From contig NZ_CP195106.1 in the NCBI RefSeq assembly GCF_051175385.1, positions 5,146,001-5,210,000 on the forward strand: 64,000 nt of DNA, read 5' to 3'. The DNA comes from Tundrisphaera lichenicola (GTDB lineage: Bacteria > Planctomycetota > Planctomycetia > Isosphaerales > Isosphaeraceae). Below are positions 1 to 8,292 of the stretch, in pieces (position 1 is the first letter of the stretch; each line of letters opens with the position of its first letter). The notes under the pieces were generated by a model. It ran no database searches and was not told where the DNA came from. It saw nothing but the letters and a program-made list of their open reading frames with translations. The position numbers and the translations under genes are program-made.

Positions 1-816
1 GACCTGGGTCCGCATCTCGGGCTTGGGTACGAAGGCCATGGCATTGTGCATCAGGTGGAACTGGCAGCGCTGCCACGGTACGCCGGTCATCCGGGCCTTG
101 AGGGCCTGCCGTAACCCGGCGTGGTCGTCGCTGGTGACCTGCTTCACCCCGTGCAGGCCACGGGCCTGGAGTGAGGCCAGGAAGTCCCGCCAGTGGACCT
201 CCGCCTCCGACAGCGAGACGCTCACCCCGAGCACCGACCGCTTCCCCTCGGGGTCGACGCCGATCGCCACCAGGACCGCACAAGGGACGACCGAGCCGCC
301 GTGGCGGACCTTCTCGTAGCGGGCGTCGAGGATCAGGTAGGGCATCTCGCCGATCGGCCGAGTCCGCCACCGCTCCAGCTCCTCGTCGAGGGCCTCGGCG
401 GCCCGGCTGACCTGGCTGCTCGTGACCTCCAGGCCGCAGAGCTTCTCGGTGATGGCGGCGACCTTGCGGGTCGAGACGCCCTGGACATACATCTCGGCGA
501 CGGCCAGCTTCAGCGCCCGCTCGCTGCGGACGCCCTTCTCCAGGGCGGAGGGGTAGAACTCGATCCCTCGAGTCTGCGGGACATCGACGGTGAGGGGGCC
601 GAGGCGAGTGTGGAGGGTCTTGGGCTTGAACCCATTGGCATAGCCGTTGCGTCGCTCGGAGCGTTGGTAGGGGGCGGCCCCGAGGGCCTGGGTCCGCTCC
701 AGTTTCATAACCTCGTTGAGCAGGACGGTGACGGCCCGGGCCATTCCGTCGAAGCCGTGCTCGGCGAGCAGTTCCGTCATCTCATCCCAGGCGTTAGTCT
801 GCATCTGGTGGGTCAT
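1..816 (-). CDS. IS256-family (mutator-type) transposase, C-terminus cut by window edge
   Basis: The translated frame opens with MTHQMQTNAWDEMTELL and runs 272 codons without a stop to the window edge. This is about two thirds of a typical 400-residue IS256 transposase. Family signatures include NGFKPKTL, the LTVDVPQTRG strand, MYVQGVSTRKV, the first catalytic Asp in LILDARYEKV, and the second in TSDDHAGLRQAL, followed by WQRCQFHLMHN. The catalytic Glu would lie beyond position 1. The start at 816-814 is the first ATG in frame. Nothing visible suggests inactivation, but completeness cannot be judged. Confidence 0.85.
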   Translation of the reverse strand, partial: MTHQMQTNAWDEMTELLAEHGFDGMARAVTVLLNEVMKLERTQALGAAPYQRSERRNGYANGFKPKTLHTRLGPLTVDVPQTRGIEFYPSALEKGVRSERALKLAVAEMYVQGVSTRKVAAITEKLCGLEVTSSQVSRAAEALDEELERWRTRPIGEMPYLILDARYEKVRHGGSVVPCAVLVAIGVDPEGKRSVLGVSVSLSEAEVHWRDFLASLQARGLHGVKQVTSDDHAGLRQALKARMTGVPWQRCQFHLMHNAMAFVPKPEMRTQV

Positions 817-935
817 CGTCGGTCAAGCTCCATGTTGAGGTGTCGCAACCTTCCAAGGGAACGGCGATGACCTGCCGCTTCAAGCCCGATCCCCACCCGG
901 ATGGGAGGGGAATTTACAGAAACCAGGATGCACTA
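1..935 (-). mobile_element. IS256-family insertion sequence, right part only (left end outside window)
   Basis: The stretch holds an IS256-type transposase read on the minus strand. Beyond its start codon lie about 120 bp of non-coding sequence that stop abruptly where IS630 homology begins at position 936. I place the element's end near 935 because from 936 on the sequence matches the internal part of the IS630 copy at 41030-42244. The end probably includes the motif rich in TTTACAGAAA around 911-922, but I cannot confirm the inverted repeat because the other end is outside the window. The first bases after the junction (CCGCGAAC) would be the candidate 8-bp target duplication. Confidence 0.6.
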
Positions 936-1952
936 CCGCGAACGCTTCCTGGCCCTCTCCCTGGTCGCCGACGGCACCCACAACGCTACCTCCTGGGCCG
1001 CCCAGTTCGGGCGTCAGGACGACACCGTGCTCGAGTCGGTCCACGACTACAACACTCAGGGGCCCGATGCCCTGACCTTCCGACGTACCGGCGGGCCGGC
1101 CCCCCTCTTGCGCCCGATCGAGCCCGGCAACTCGTCGAGGCCGTCACCACCTCTGAGCCGATCGAACACGGGCTGCCCGGCCACGGCTGGACGTTGAAGA
1201 GGCTCCGGCTGTGGGTGCAGAGTAACTTGGGCCGCACCGTGGGACGCCATGCGATCCGGCGGATTTTACTGGCCGCCAAGCTGAGCTGGAAGAGGATCGA
1301 GAAGCTGCTGGGCAAGGCCAGGGCCCCCAGGCGTGGCGAGCCCATCGCCCGGCTCGAGGAGCTATTCGCCCGCGTCTGTCGCGACGAAGTGAGGTTGGTC
1401 TACATCGATGAGCCGCACTTCCATCAGGATCTGGACGAGGGCTACACCTGGGGTCCCAGGGGCAAGCGGTCCTGGCGGGTCAGCACGTGCCCGGGGCTCT
1501 CGCAGCGGCTCAACTGGTACGGGGCGTACGACTTCACCCACGAGCAATGCCTGATCTGGCAAGACGGTCGGGGCGACGGCAATGCGGCGTACCACTTCCT
1601 GGAGCGTGTGGCCCGCTGGCGGGCCGGCCTTCCCGGAAAGGTCGTGGTGATCTGGAACAACGCCCCCTGCCACATCGCCAAGGTGGTGACCGGGCATGCC
1701 GAGGAGTTGGGGGTCGAGTTGGTCTTCCTGCCGTGCTACAGCCCGGACCTTAACCCGATCGAGAGGCAGTGGGACTGGATGCGCGAGGATGTGACACGGG
1801 GCCACTGCCACGCCAGCCTGACGGCGTTGAGCGAAGCTTGCCAGCGGTTCATCGCCGGGATCAATGCCGCTCCCGAAACCGTGGTCGATCGACTCTGGCC
1901 GAAGTTTGAACTCGATCCGGAGTATGAGTCGAAACTCCTGGTCTCAACGTGA
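936..1952 (+). pseudogene. IS630-family transposase, copy 1, N-terminally truncated, two-frame
   Basis: The N-terminal half is read in one frame (RERFLALSLVADGTHN to GGPAPLLRP) and the catalytic half in the -1 frame (APDRARQLVEAV to ESKLLVST). They join at a run of six C at 1100-1105. The C-terminal domain shows the DDE layout VYIDEPHF, VIWNNAPCH and SPDLNPIERQWDW. The second catalytic position, normally Asp-Asn, reads Asn-Asn (AAC at 1656-1658), so the protein should be catalytically dead. The natural start is lost. The same frame change occurs in the other two copies, so it may be a normal programmed shift rather than damage. Confidence 0.75.
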
Positions 1953-1962
1953 ACAGGGATTA
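936..1962 (+). mobile_element. IS630-family element, copy 1, 5' truncated by the IS256 element
   Basis: The sequence from 936 to 1962 is almost identical to the complete element at 41030-42244 but lacks its first roughly 190 bp, including the left end and transposase start. The right end is intact: a subterminal GAAACTCCTGGTCTC block followed by GGGATTA, with the terminal TA at 1961-1962 as expected for a TA-targeting IS630/Tc1-type element. The missing left part probably lies to the left of the IS256 insertion, outside the window. Confidence 0.75.
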
Positions 1963-2078
1963 AGTTTAGAAATCAGGCGAATCAACCATATAGTAAGGAT
2001 GAATTTTCGAGGTTTGACGCTGATCCATTGTCGAGAACACACCTTGACGAATCACCGGCGTGGGGAGACTCACCTACA

Positions 2079-4379
2079 ATGAAATCGGAAAACGCATTAA
2101 AAAATGCAAAATCACTTCTGGTTTTCCTGGCCCTATTCTTGAGATGCTGGAACGGATCATCGGAAGCGCAGATCACAAGTGCTGATTACGACCGAGCGAA
2201 TCGACTCGCCTCTAGGATGCAGGGAAGAGTCTTTCGGGATCACATCGATCCGCACTGGTTCGGGGAGGATTCTCGATTCTGGTACCGACTCGAACTTGCG
2301 GGAGGTGCCATCGAGTTCATCGAGGTGGATGCACGAAGTGGGACCCGAAAGCCAGCATTTGCACATGACCGAATTGCAGATGCGATTACAAAAGTTGCGG
2401 GGCATCCAATTGACTCGAATCACCTGCCGATCGACTTCATTCAGATCGAGGACAACGGTAAGATTCGATTCAATTTCGAAGGGGCTGGTCTGAGTTATGA
2501 TCCGGTCTCAGATCGGCTTGCGGAATCCGAGCCATTGACGCAACCGAAGGTCTCTCCCGAGGCATCTCGTCGTAGAAGAGAGTATCGACCTCGCCAAGCG
2601 ACTCCAAGAAATGAACAATCTCCCGACGGGAAATGGAAGACGTCCGTCCGCGACTTTAACCTATATCTTGAGGCCGTCGCGAGCGGAGAGATTATCGCGC
2701 TCGGTACCGATGGTTCCGAAGAGTCGCCCTACGAATCGCGAGTCTTCTGGTCGCCAGATTCCAAGAAGTTGGTCGCGCTTAAGACGACACGAGGAGACGA
2801 TCGAGAGGTGAACCTGATCGAGTCATCTCCGAGATCTCAATTACAGCCGAGATTATCCTCATTTCAATATTTGAAGCCGGGTGACAAGATTCCGGTCACC
2901 AAGCCTAGACTTTTCGATGTCGAGCGATTGGAGCAGGTTCGATTCTCGGATGAGCATTTTGACAACCCTTGGAGCATTGAAGAAATTCGCTGGAAGCCTG
3001 ACTCGTCGCGTTTCACCTTCATCTATAATCAGAGAGGGCACCAAGTTCTCAGAGTCCTCTGCATAGATGCCGTGACGGGAGAGGTTCGGATCTTGGTCGA
3101 CGAGAGGAGTCGAACCTTCATCGATTATTCGAATAAGACTTTCCTTCAGTTCATCGACGACACGAACGAATTGATCTGGATGTCGGAAAGGGACGGTTGG
3201 AATCATCTCTATCTGATCGATGCGAGTTCCGGCACGATCAAGAAGCAGATAACTCAGGGTGAATGGGTAGTCCGGGGAATCGACCGGATCGACTTAAATA
3301 AGCGTCAAATATGGTTTCGTGCGATGGGGATATTCCCCGGGCAGGATCCTTACAATCTCCACCACGCTCGAGTTGATTTCGACGGGAGTCACCTCGTCAG
3401 GTTGACGGACGGTGATGGTTCCCATCGGATCCAATACTCGCCGGATCGCAAATCTATAATCGACACGTATTCGCGTGTAGACTTGGCACCCGTCACCGAA
3501 CTTCGGAAGGTCGAGGATGGATCGCTCATTTGCGAACTAGAACGCGGGGATGACTCAGCGTTGAAATCGGAAGGGTGGGCCTCGCCCGAACGATTCGTCG
3601 CGAAGGGACGCGATGGTCAGACAGATATCCATGGTGTCATCTTTCGACCGACGAATCTCGACCCCTCGAAACACTATCCCGTCATCGAGATGATCTATGC
3701 GGGGCCGCAGGGTGCGTTCGTGCCTAAGGAATTCTCGGCCTATTTCAGGACTCAGTCGCTTGCCGAGATCGGGTTCGTCGTCGTTCAGATTGACGGCATG
3801 GGCACAAACTGGCGTTCCAAGGCCTTTCACGATGTCTGTAGCCGAAACCTCGCCGATGCTGGATTTCCTGACCGAATCCTTTGGATGAAATCGGCCGCGG
3901 CCAAATATCCCTACCTCGATCTCTCACGAGTGGGCGTTTACGGTGGATCGGCTGGCGGCCAAAATGCCCTGGGAGCCCTGCTTTTCCACGGAGATTTTTA
4001 CAAGGCGGCTGCGTCCGACTGCGGATGTCATGACAATCGCATGGACAAAATCTGGTGGAATGAAGCCTGGATGGGATGGCCGATTGGGCCGCATTACGCC
4101 GAGCAATCCAATGTGACGAATGCCCACAGGCTTCGGGGTGCGCTACTGCTCACGGTAGGCGAGCTCGATCACAATGTTGACCCCGCCTCGACACTGCAAG
4201 TCGTCGCTGCTCTCATTCGAGCGAACAAAGACTTCGAACTCGTTGTATTTCCGGGTGCCGATCACGGCGCCGGAGGTGGCGCTTATGGTGAGCGACGACG
4301 ACGTGACTTTTTCGTGAAGAACCTACTCCATCTCGATCCGCCCAACCGGAATATCACATCAAGCGAAGGGGATGACTGA
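2079..4379 (+). CDS. S9 family (dipeptidyl peptidase IV-like) serine peptidase, exported
   Basis: The 766-residue product should be an exported peptidase cleaving dipeptides after proline or similar from short peptides. The N-terminus has a signal-like hydrophobic stretch (SLLVFLALFLRC). The middle looks like the DPP IV beta-propeller (WSPDSKKL, WMSERDGWNHLYL, DPYNLHHARVDFDG). The alpha/beta-hydrolase domain follows, with the nucleophile in GVYGGSAGGQ (Ser about 624), acid in GELDHNVDP (Asp about 697) and GADHGAGG (His about 729). I chose the ATG at 2079 because the signal peptide starts there and GGGGAG lies upstream; an upstream in-frame ATG at 2028 would add a charged leader. The stop overlaps the next start (TGATG), so the two peptidase genes are probably translationally coupled. 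Confidence 0.88.
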   Translation: MKSENALKNAKSLLVFLALFLRCWNGSSEAQITSADYDRANRLASRMQGRVFRDHIDPHWFGEDSRFWYRLELAGGAIEFIEVDARSGTRKPAFAHDRIADAITKVAGHPIDSNHLPIDFIQIEDNGKIRFNFEGAGLSYDPVSDRLAESEPLTQPKVSPEASRRRREYRPRQATPRNEQSPDGKWKTSVRDFNLYLEAVASGEIIALGTDGSEESPYESRVFWSPDSKKLVALKTTRGDDREVNLIESSPRSQLQPRLSSFQYLKPGDKIPVTKPRLFDVERLEQVRFSDEHFDNPWSIEEIRWKPDSSRFTFIYNQRGHQVLRVLCIDAVTGEVRILVDERSRTFIDYSNKTFLQFIDDTNELIWMSERDGWNHLYLIDASSGTIKKQITQGEWVVRGIDRIDLNKRQIWFRAMGIFPGQDPYNLHHARVDFDGSHLVRLTDGDGSHRIQYSPDRKSIIDTYSRVDLAPVTELRKVEDGSLICELERGDDSALKSEGWASPERFVAKGRDGQTDIHGVIFRPTNLDPSKHYPVIEMIYAGPQGAFVPKEFSAYFRTQSLAEIGFVVVQIDGMGTNWRSKAFHDVCSRNLADAGFPDRILWMKSAAAKYPYLDLSRVGVYGGSAGGQNALGALLFHGDFYKAAASDCGCHDNRMDKIWWNEAWMGWPIGPHYAEQSNVTNAHRLRGALLLTVGELDHNVDPASTLQVVAALIRANKDFELVVFPGADHGAGGGAYGERRRRDFFVKNLLHLDPPNRNITSSEGDD

Positions 4380-6232
4380 TGGTAAGATCAAAATGCTGGG
4401 TCGTCTGCACCGCCTTGCTCCTGCCGTCAGTTCAACTATTCGGTGCGGTTCGAGGAGCGCCGATTGAGTCGCCCAAAGTTGCCTCATCCCCTGAAGCTCC
4501 CTCCTCGGGAGAACTTGATCTTTCTTCCAGCGAGATGCGACCGCTGATCGAAAGGTTTTCGAACGATCGAAGGAGCCTTGATAGGTCGATCCCAGCTATT
4601 TGGTCGCAATCCCGACAGAAGAGGCTAGAGGCCTTCCAGCGAGAGTGGATTGCACTGATCGAAAAACTCGATTTCGAATCGATGAGTCGAGACGGTCGTA
4701 TCGACTACCTCCTCCTCCGAAACGAGCTCGATCATGGACTTCGACAGCTCGAGCTCGAGTCCCGAAGAATGAGGGAGATTGATTGTCTCGTCCCGTACGC
4801 CGAAACGATCGTCACCCTGGAAGAGTCCCGGCGGAAGATGGAGGCGATCGATCCTCCCGCAATCGCCGATCTCCTGAACGAATTGACTCAGCGTATTCGT
4901 CTGTCGACTAAGGATCTAGAAGCTTCAAATCCTGAAGAGCGTAAGAAGAATTCTGAGGTAGAGAATTCGGCAAAGTCCGGCTCGATATCTCGCTCCCTCG
5001 CACTTCGCACGGCCGGATTCATCGACGATCTCGATCGAACTCTAGAACGATGGTTCGGGTTCTACAAGGGATACGATCCCTCTTTTAGCTGGTGGGCGAC
5101 CGAGCCCTACAAGACTGTCCAGAAGTCATTGTCGGATCATGCTGCGATGTTCCGGGAGAAGATCGCCGGCATCAAGCCTGGTGAATCCTCCGATGGCGGC
5201 GAAATCGTCGGCGATCCGGTTGGACGGGAAGCATTATTGGCAGACCTCGAATCCGAGATGATCCCCTATACACCGGAGGAACTGGCCGCCATCGCGGAGA
5301 AGGAATTGGCCTGGTGTGAGGTCGAAAAGCGGAAGGCCTCGAACGATCTCGGCTTCGGAGACGACTGGCAACGTGCCCTGGAACACGTCAAGAAAAAGTT
5401 CGTCGAGCCTGGTAAGCAACCTGATCTCATTCGAGATCTGGCCCGGGAATCGGTAGATTTCCTTGAGGAACGCGACCTGGTCACGATCCCACCCCTGGTG
5501 AAAGAAACCTGGCGAATGGAAATGATGTCGCCGGCACGACAACTGGTAAATCCTTTCTTCACGGGTGGCGAGGTGATTAGCGTCTCATTTCCCACGGATG
5601 CAATGAATCACGAGCAGAAACTGATGAGTCTTCGCGGGAACAATATCCACTTTTCGAAGGCCACGGTTCATCACGAGTTGATTCCCGGTCACCACCTACA
5701 GGGTTTCATGTCGACCCGACATCGGAGCTATCGGCGTGAATTCTCGACGCCATTCTCGATAGAGGGGTGGGCCTTATACTGGGAACTACGACTCTGGGAC
5801 CTCAACTTTGCACGCTCCCCCGAGGATCGACTCGGGATGCTCTTCTGGCGGAGCCACCGATGCGCCCGAATTCTGTTCTCGCTCAACTTTCATCTGGGAA
5901 AGATGTCACCAGAGGAGTGTGTAGATTTGCTGGTGAACCGGATCGGCCACGAACGCGCCAACGCCGAAGGAGAAGTTCGACGATCGTTCGAGGGTTCGTA
6001 TTCTCCGCTCTATCAGGCAGCTTATTTACTTGGCGGTCTCCAGCTGAGGGCCTTACACGGCGAGTTGGTCAAAACAGCTAAGATGACAGAGAAGGCCTTC
6101 CACGATGCGGTCCTTCGGGAGAATCAGATTCCGGCTGCTATGATTCGCGCCAGTCTCACCGAGATTGATCTGGACCGGGAAGGCACGGCGGCTACATGGA
6201 AATTTTATGAGGTTGAACCGCTAAAGCCTTGA
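4379..6232 (+). CDS. DUF885 family protein, putative exported metallopeptidase
   Basis: The 617-residue protein has a signal peptide (MVRSKCWVVCTALLLPSVQLFGA) followed by a long helical domain. The DUF885 hallmark HELIPGHH is at about residues 432-439 and is followed by FSIEGWALYWE, which supplies the likely third zinc ligand. The family is regarded as zinc-dependent peptidases acting on peptides, though substrates are mostly unknown. The start overlaps the stop of the S9 peptidase by one base. Coupled production suggests both act on exported or imported peptides in the same compartment, which is inference. No internal defects are seen. Confidence 0.85.
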   Translation: MVRSKCWVVCTALLLPSVQLFGAVRGAPIESPKVASSPEAPSSGELDLSSSEMRPLIERFSNDRRSLDRSIPAIWSQSRQKRLEAFQREWIALIEKLDFESMSRDGRIDYLLLRNELDHGLRQLELESRRMREIDCLVPYAETIVTLEESRRKMEAIDPPAIADLLNELTQRIRLSTKDLEASNPEERKKNSEVENSAKSGSISRSLALRTAGFIDDLDRTLERWFGFYKGYDPSFSWWATEPYKTVQKSLSDHAAMFREKIAGIKPGESSDGGEIVGDPVGREALLADLESEMIPYTPEELAAIAEKELAWCEVEKRKASNDLGFGDDWQRALEHVKKKFVEPGKQPDLIRDLARESVDFLEERDLVTIPPLVKETWRMEMMSPARQLVNPFFTGGEVISVSFPTDAMNHEQKLMSLRGNNIHFSKATVHHELIPGHHLQGFMSTRHRSYRREFSTPFSIEGWALYWELRLWDLNFARSPEDRLGMLFWRSHRCARILFSLNFHLGKMSPEECVDLLVNRIGHERANAEGEVRRSFEGSYSPLYQAAYLLGGLQLRALHGELVKTAKMTEKAFHDAVLRENQIPAAMIRASLTEIDLDREGTAATWKFYEVEPLKP

Positions 6233-6447
6233 GTCCGATCGGCCGGGGTTGACCGACTTTTCCTGAAAAGCTATGGTCCCGGGGCCGCCGGACTTGTTTC
6301 GTCCCGTCGACCGCGACGGGCCGAGCTAAGGCCGACGGCCCCATGGACGGGGCCAATCGGTCGGACGGCTTACCCCCTCAATCTTCGGGGGCCGGTGGCG
6401 GGGGTCCTCCCCGAGCCTGTTACAGCTCGTTGCAAGGAGGCAGGTCG
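6233..6447 (+). promoter_or_regulatory. Structured leader with stacked hairpins before the FlgI-like gene
   Basis: Two perfect stem-loops stand close together. CCCGTCG (6303-6309) pairs with CGACGGG (6314-6320) around ACCG, and GGCCCC (6337-6342) pairs with GGGGCC (6349-6354). A third C5/G5 stem follows near 6372-6390, and a very strong AAGGAGG Shine-Dalgarno sits at 6434-6440. They could act as a terminator for the upstream peptidase pair, a leader for the downstream gene, or both. No T-run follows the stems, which argues against a simple intrinsic terminator. Confidence 0.4.
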
Positions 6448-8259
6448 ATGCGGCGGATTCTCTCCAGTCGCGCCAGGGTCCTCGGGACCATGGTCGCAGG
6501 CGCGGCCTTGATCTTGACAGGTGCCGGCAAGGGCAAGCCACCTCTAAAGGATGTGCCTCCTCCCAAGGTCGACGAAACCGTCGGCGATGTGGCCAGCATC
6601 ATCGGTGCTGACCTCATGGTGGAAGGAGTGGGATTGGTTATCGGGCTCGAAGGTACCGGATCGGAACCTGCACCCTCAGCCCAGACGACCAAGCTACTCG
6701 ACGAGATGAAAAAATCAGGAGTGGAGCATCCTGAACGGATGTTTCAATCTTCGAATGCATCTATTGTCATTGTCCGCGCGCATTTCCCAGCAGGGCTTAC
6801 AACCTTCGACAAGTTCGATGTCGAGATCGAGCTTCCTCCCGCCAGCGCAACCTCAAGTCTGGCTGGGGGTTGGCTGGTATCAACTCAACTAGCCCAAAAA
6901 GCCATGACCCGCGAAGGAGAGAAGGACGACAAGGTCATCGCCACAGCCGGTGGTCCGATCATGGTCGGAACTAATTCGCGACCAAATGACCCCAAATTTG
7001 GACAGGTCCTGGGTGGAGGACGTGGTAAGGAGGACTCCCCTTACTTGATCTCGATCAAGGAATCGAGGCGAAGTGGGAAAACCTCAAAACTTCTCGAAGA
7101 CCGGATCAAGGAGAGGTTTCATCAAGTCGAGGGGTCCGATCGGAAGGGAATGGCTATTGCCCGGACCGACTCGGCCTTGGTCCTAAAGGTGCCCAGGATT
7201 TATCACCACAACCAAGATCGCTATCACCTGATCATCAAATATCTCTCGCTCGTAGACAATCCTGCCCTACGCGAGCAAAGGCTGGCGCGCTGGGGGAAGG
7301 AATTGATTGACCCGAAGAAGTCGGGTATCGCCGCGATCAAGTTGGAAGGGATCGGACCCAACGCCATCCCGACCCTCAAGGCAGGACTGAGCGCGACCGA
7401 CGAGACTTGTCGGTTCTTCGCAGCTGAGGCCTTGGCCTACCTTAATGAGGGAGACAGTGCGGCTGTCTTGGCGGACGTTGCGAGAAAAAAGCCTGAATTT
7501 CGGTCCTTCGCCCTCAAGGCGATGGCTTCCATGAACGATTCGGCTTCCCTGATCCAACTTCGAAAGCTGATGGCCGAGCCTGATTATGAACTGAGGTACG
7601 GGGCCTTCGATGCGCTTCGAACTCTGGATCCGACCGACCCATTTCTCGGCAAGAATCAGGTCCTCGAGGATCTTCCCGAGCCGGAACCCGTGGACGACAT
7701 GGCAATTAGGTCCGGATCGATCACTTTCCGCAAGCCAAAACCACGTCGAGAAGAGCCCTTCGCGCTGTATGTGGTCGATTGCGAAGGGCCGCCGATGATC
7801 CACGTCTCGCGAAGTCTCCGTTGCGAGATTGTCGTGTTTGGACGCGATCAACGGCTGCTCACCCCGATCGTTCTCGGAGCTGGTGGGCCGCTCCTGCTTA
7901 ATGCCTCGGATGGTGATGAGCAGGTTCAGATCTGCAAGATCAACTCCAAGACCTTGGATGCCCCTGAATCGAAGGTCAACAGTCCCCTGGAGGTGGCAGA
8001 GATCATCCGGGTGATGGCGAACCTCGGAGCATCCTATCCCGATATCGCGACGGTTCTGGGAGCCGCGTCCATTCAGAAGAACCTGGTGGGTCCATTCGTC
8101 ATCGATGCCTTGCCTGCGCCGAATAAGGCGTACGACGAAGCTCAATTAGCTAGCGAAACGTCAAAGAAGGACGAAGAGCTGAAAAAAACCGGCCTAAACG
8201 AAAAGCGATCGTCGATTCGAGAGCGGTTCAAAAACCTCTTCAATCGAGAAAATCGCTAA
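6448..8259 (+). CDS. FlgI (flagellar P-ring) domain protein fused to HEAT-like repeats
   Basis: The 603-residue exported protein starts at the ATG with an AAGGAGG site 8 bases upstream and has a signal-like N-terminus (VLGTMVAGAALILTGAG). Residues about 35-260 match FlgI: VASIIGADLMVEGVGLVIG, LEGTGSE, FDVEIELPPASATSSLAGG. Residues about 270-420 are HEAT-like alpha repeats (IPTLKAGLSATDETCRFFA, AAEALAYLNEGDSAAVLAD, ELRYGAFDALRTLDP). The C-terminal part is less recognisable and ends in a basic, charged tail. Ordinary FlgI is about 360 residues with no HEAT part. No other flagellar gene is nearby, so a P-ring role cannot be assumed; an envelope scaffold is possible. Confidence 0.75.
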   Translation: MRRILSSRARVLGTMVAGAALILTGAGKGKPPLKDVPPPKVDETVGDVASIIGADLMVEGVGLVIGLEGTGSEPAPSAQTTKLLDEMKKSGVEHPERMFQSSNASIVIVRAHFPAGLTTFDKFDVEIELPPASATSSLAGGWLVSTQLAQKAMTREGEKDDKVIATAGGPIMVGTNSRPNDPKFGQVLGGGRGKEDSPYLISIKESRRSGKTSKLLEDRIKERFHQVEGSDRKGMAIARTDSALVLKVPRIYHHNQDRYHLIIKYLSLVDNPALREQRLARWGKELIDPKKSGIAAIKLEGIGPNAIPTLKAGLSATDETCRFFAAEALAYLNEGDSAAVLADVARKKPEFRSFALKAMASMNDSASLIQLRKLMAEPDYELRYGAFDALRTLDPTDPFLGKNQVLEDLPEPEPVDDMAIRSGSITFRKPKPRREEPFALYVVDCEGPPMIHVSRSLRCEIVVFGRDQRLLTPIVLGAGGPLLLNASDGDEQVQICKINSKTLDAPESKVNSPLEVAEIIRVMANLGASYPDIATVLGAASIQKNLVGPFVIDALPAPNKAYDEAQLASETSKKDEELKKTGLNEKRSSIRERFKNLFNRENR

Positions 8260-8269
8260 AGAATAGAAG

Positions 8270-8292
8270 CGGGGCGGGCCTTCCCCGCCCCG
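8270..8292 (+). terminator. GC-rich stem-loop after the FlgI-HEAT gene
   Basis: CGGGGCGGG (8270-8278) pairs perfectly with CCCGCCCCG (8284-8292) around a 5-base loop, 11 bases after the stop codon. Placement suggests transcription termination, although only ATTAAA and not a T-run follows. Confidence 0.6.

Noticed and set aside
193..870. Long plus-strand open frame of 225 codons
   Set aside because: It is the shadow of the IS256 transposase on the opposite strand, with Arg/Gly/Pro-rich composition and no family motif.
7267..8145. 292-codon minus-strand frame under the FlgI-HEAT gene
   Set aside because: The plus-strand frame has a signal peptide, ribosome-binding site and FlgI motifs; the antisense frame has none.
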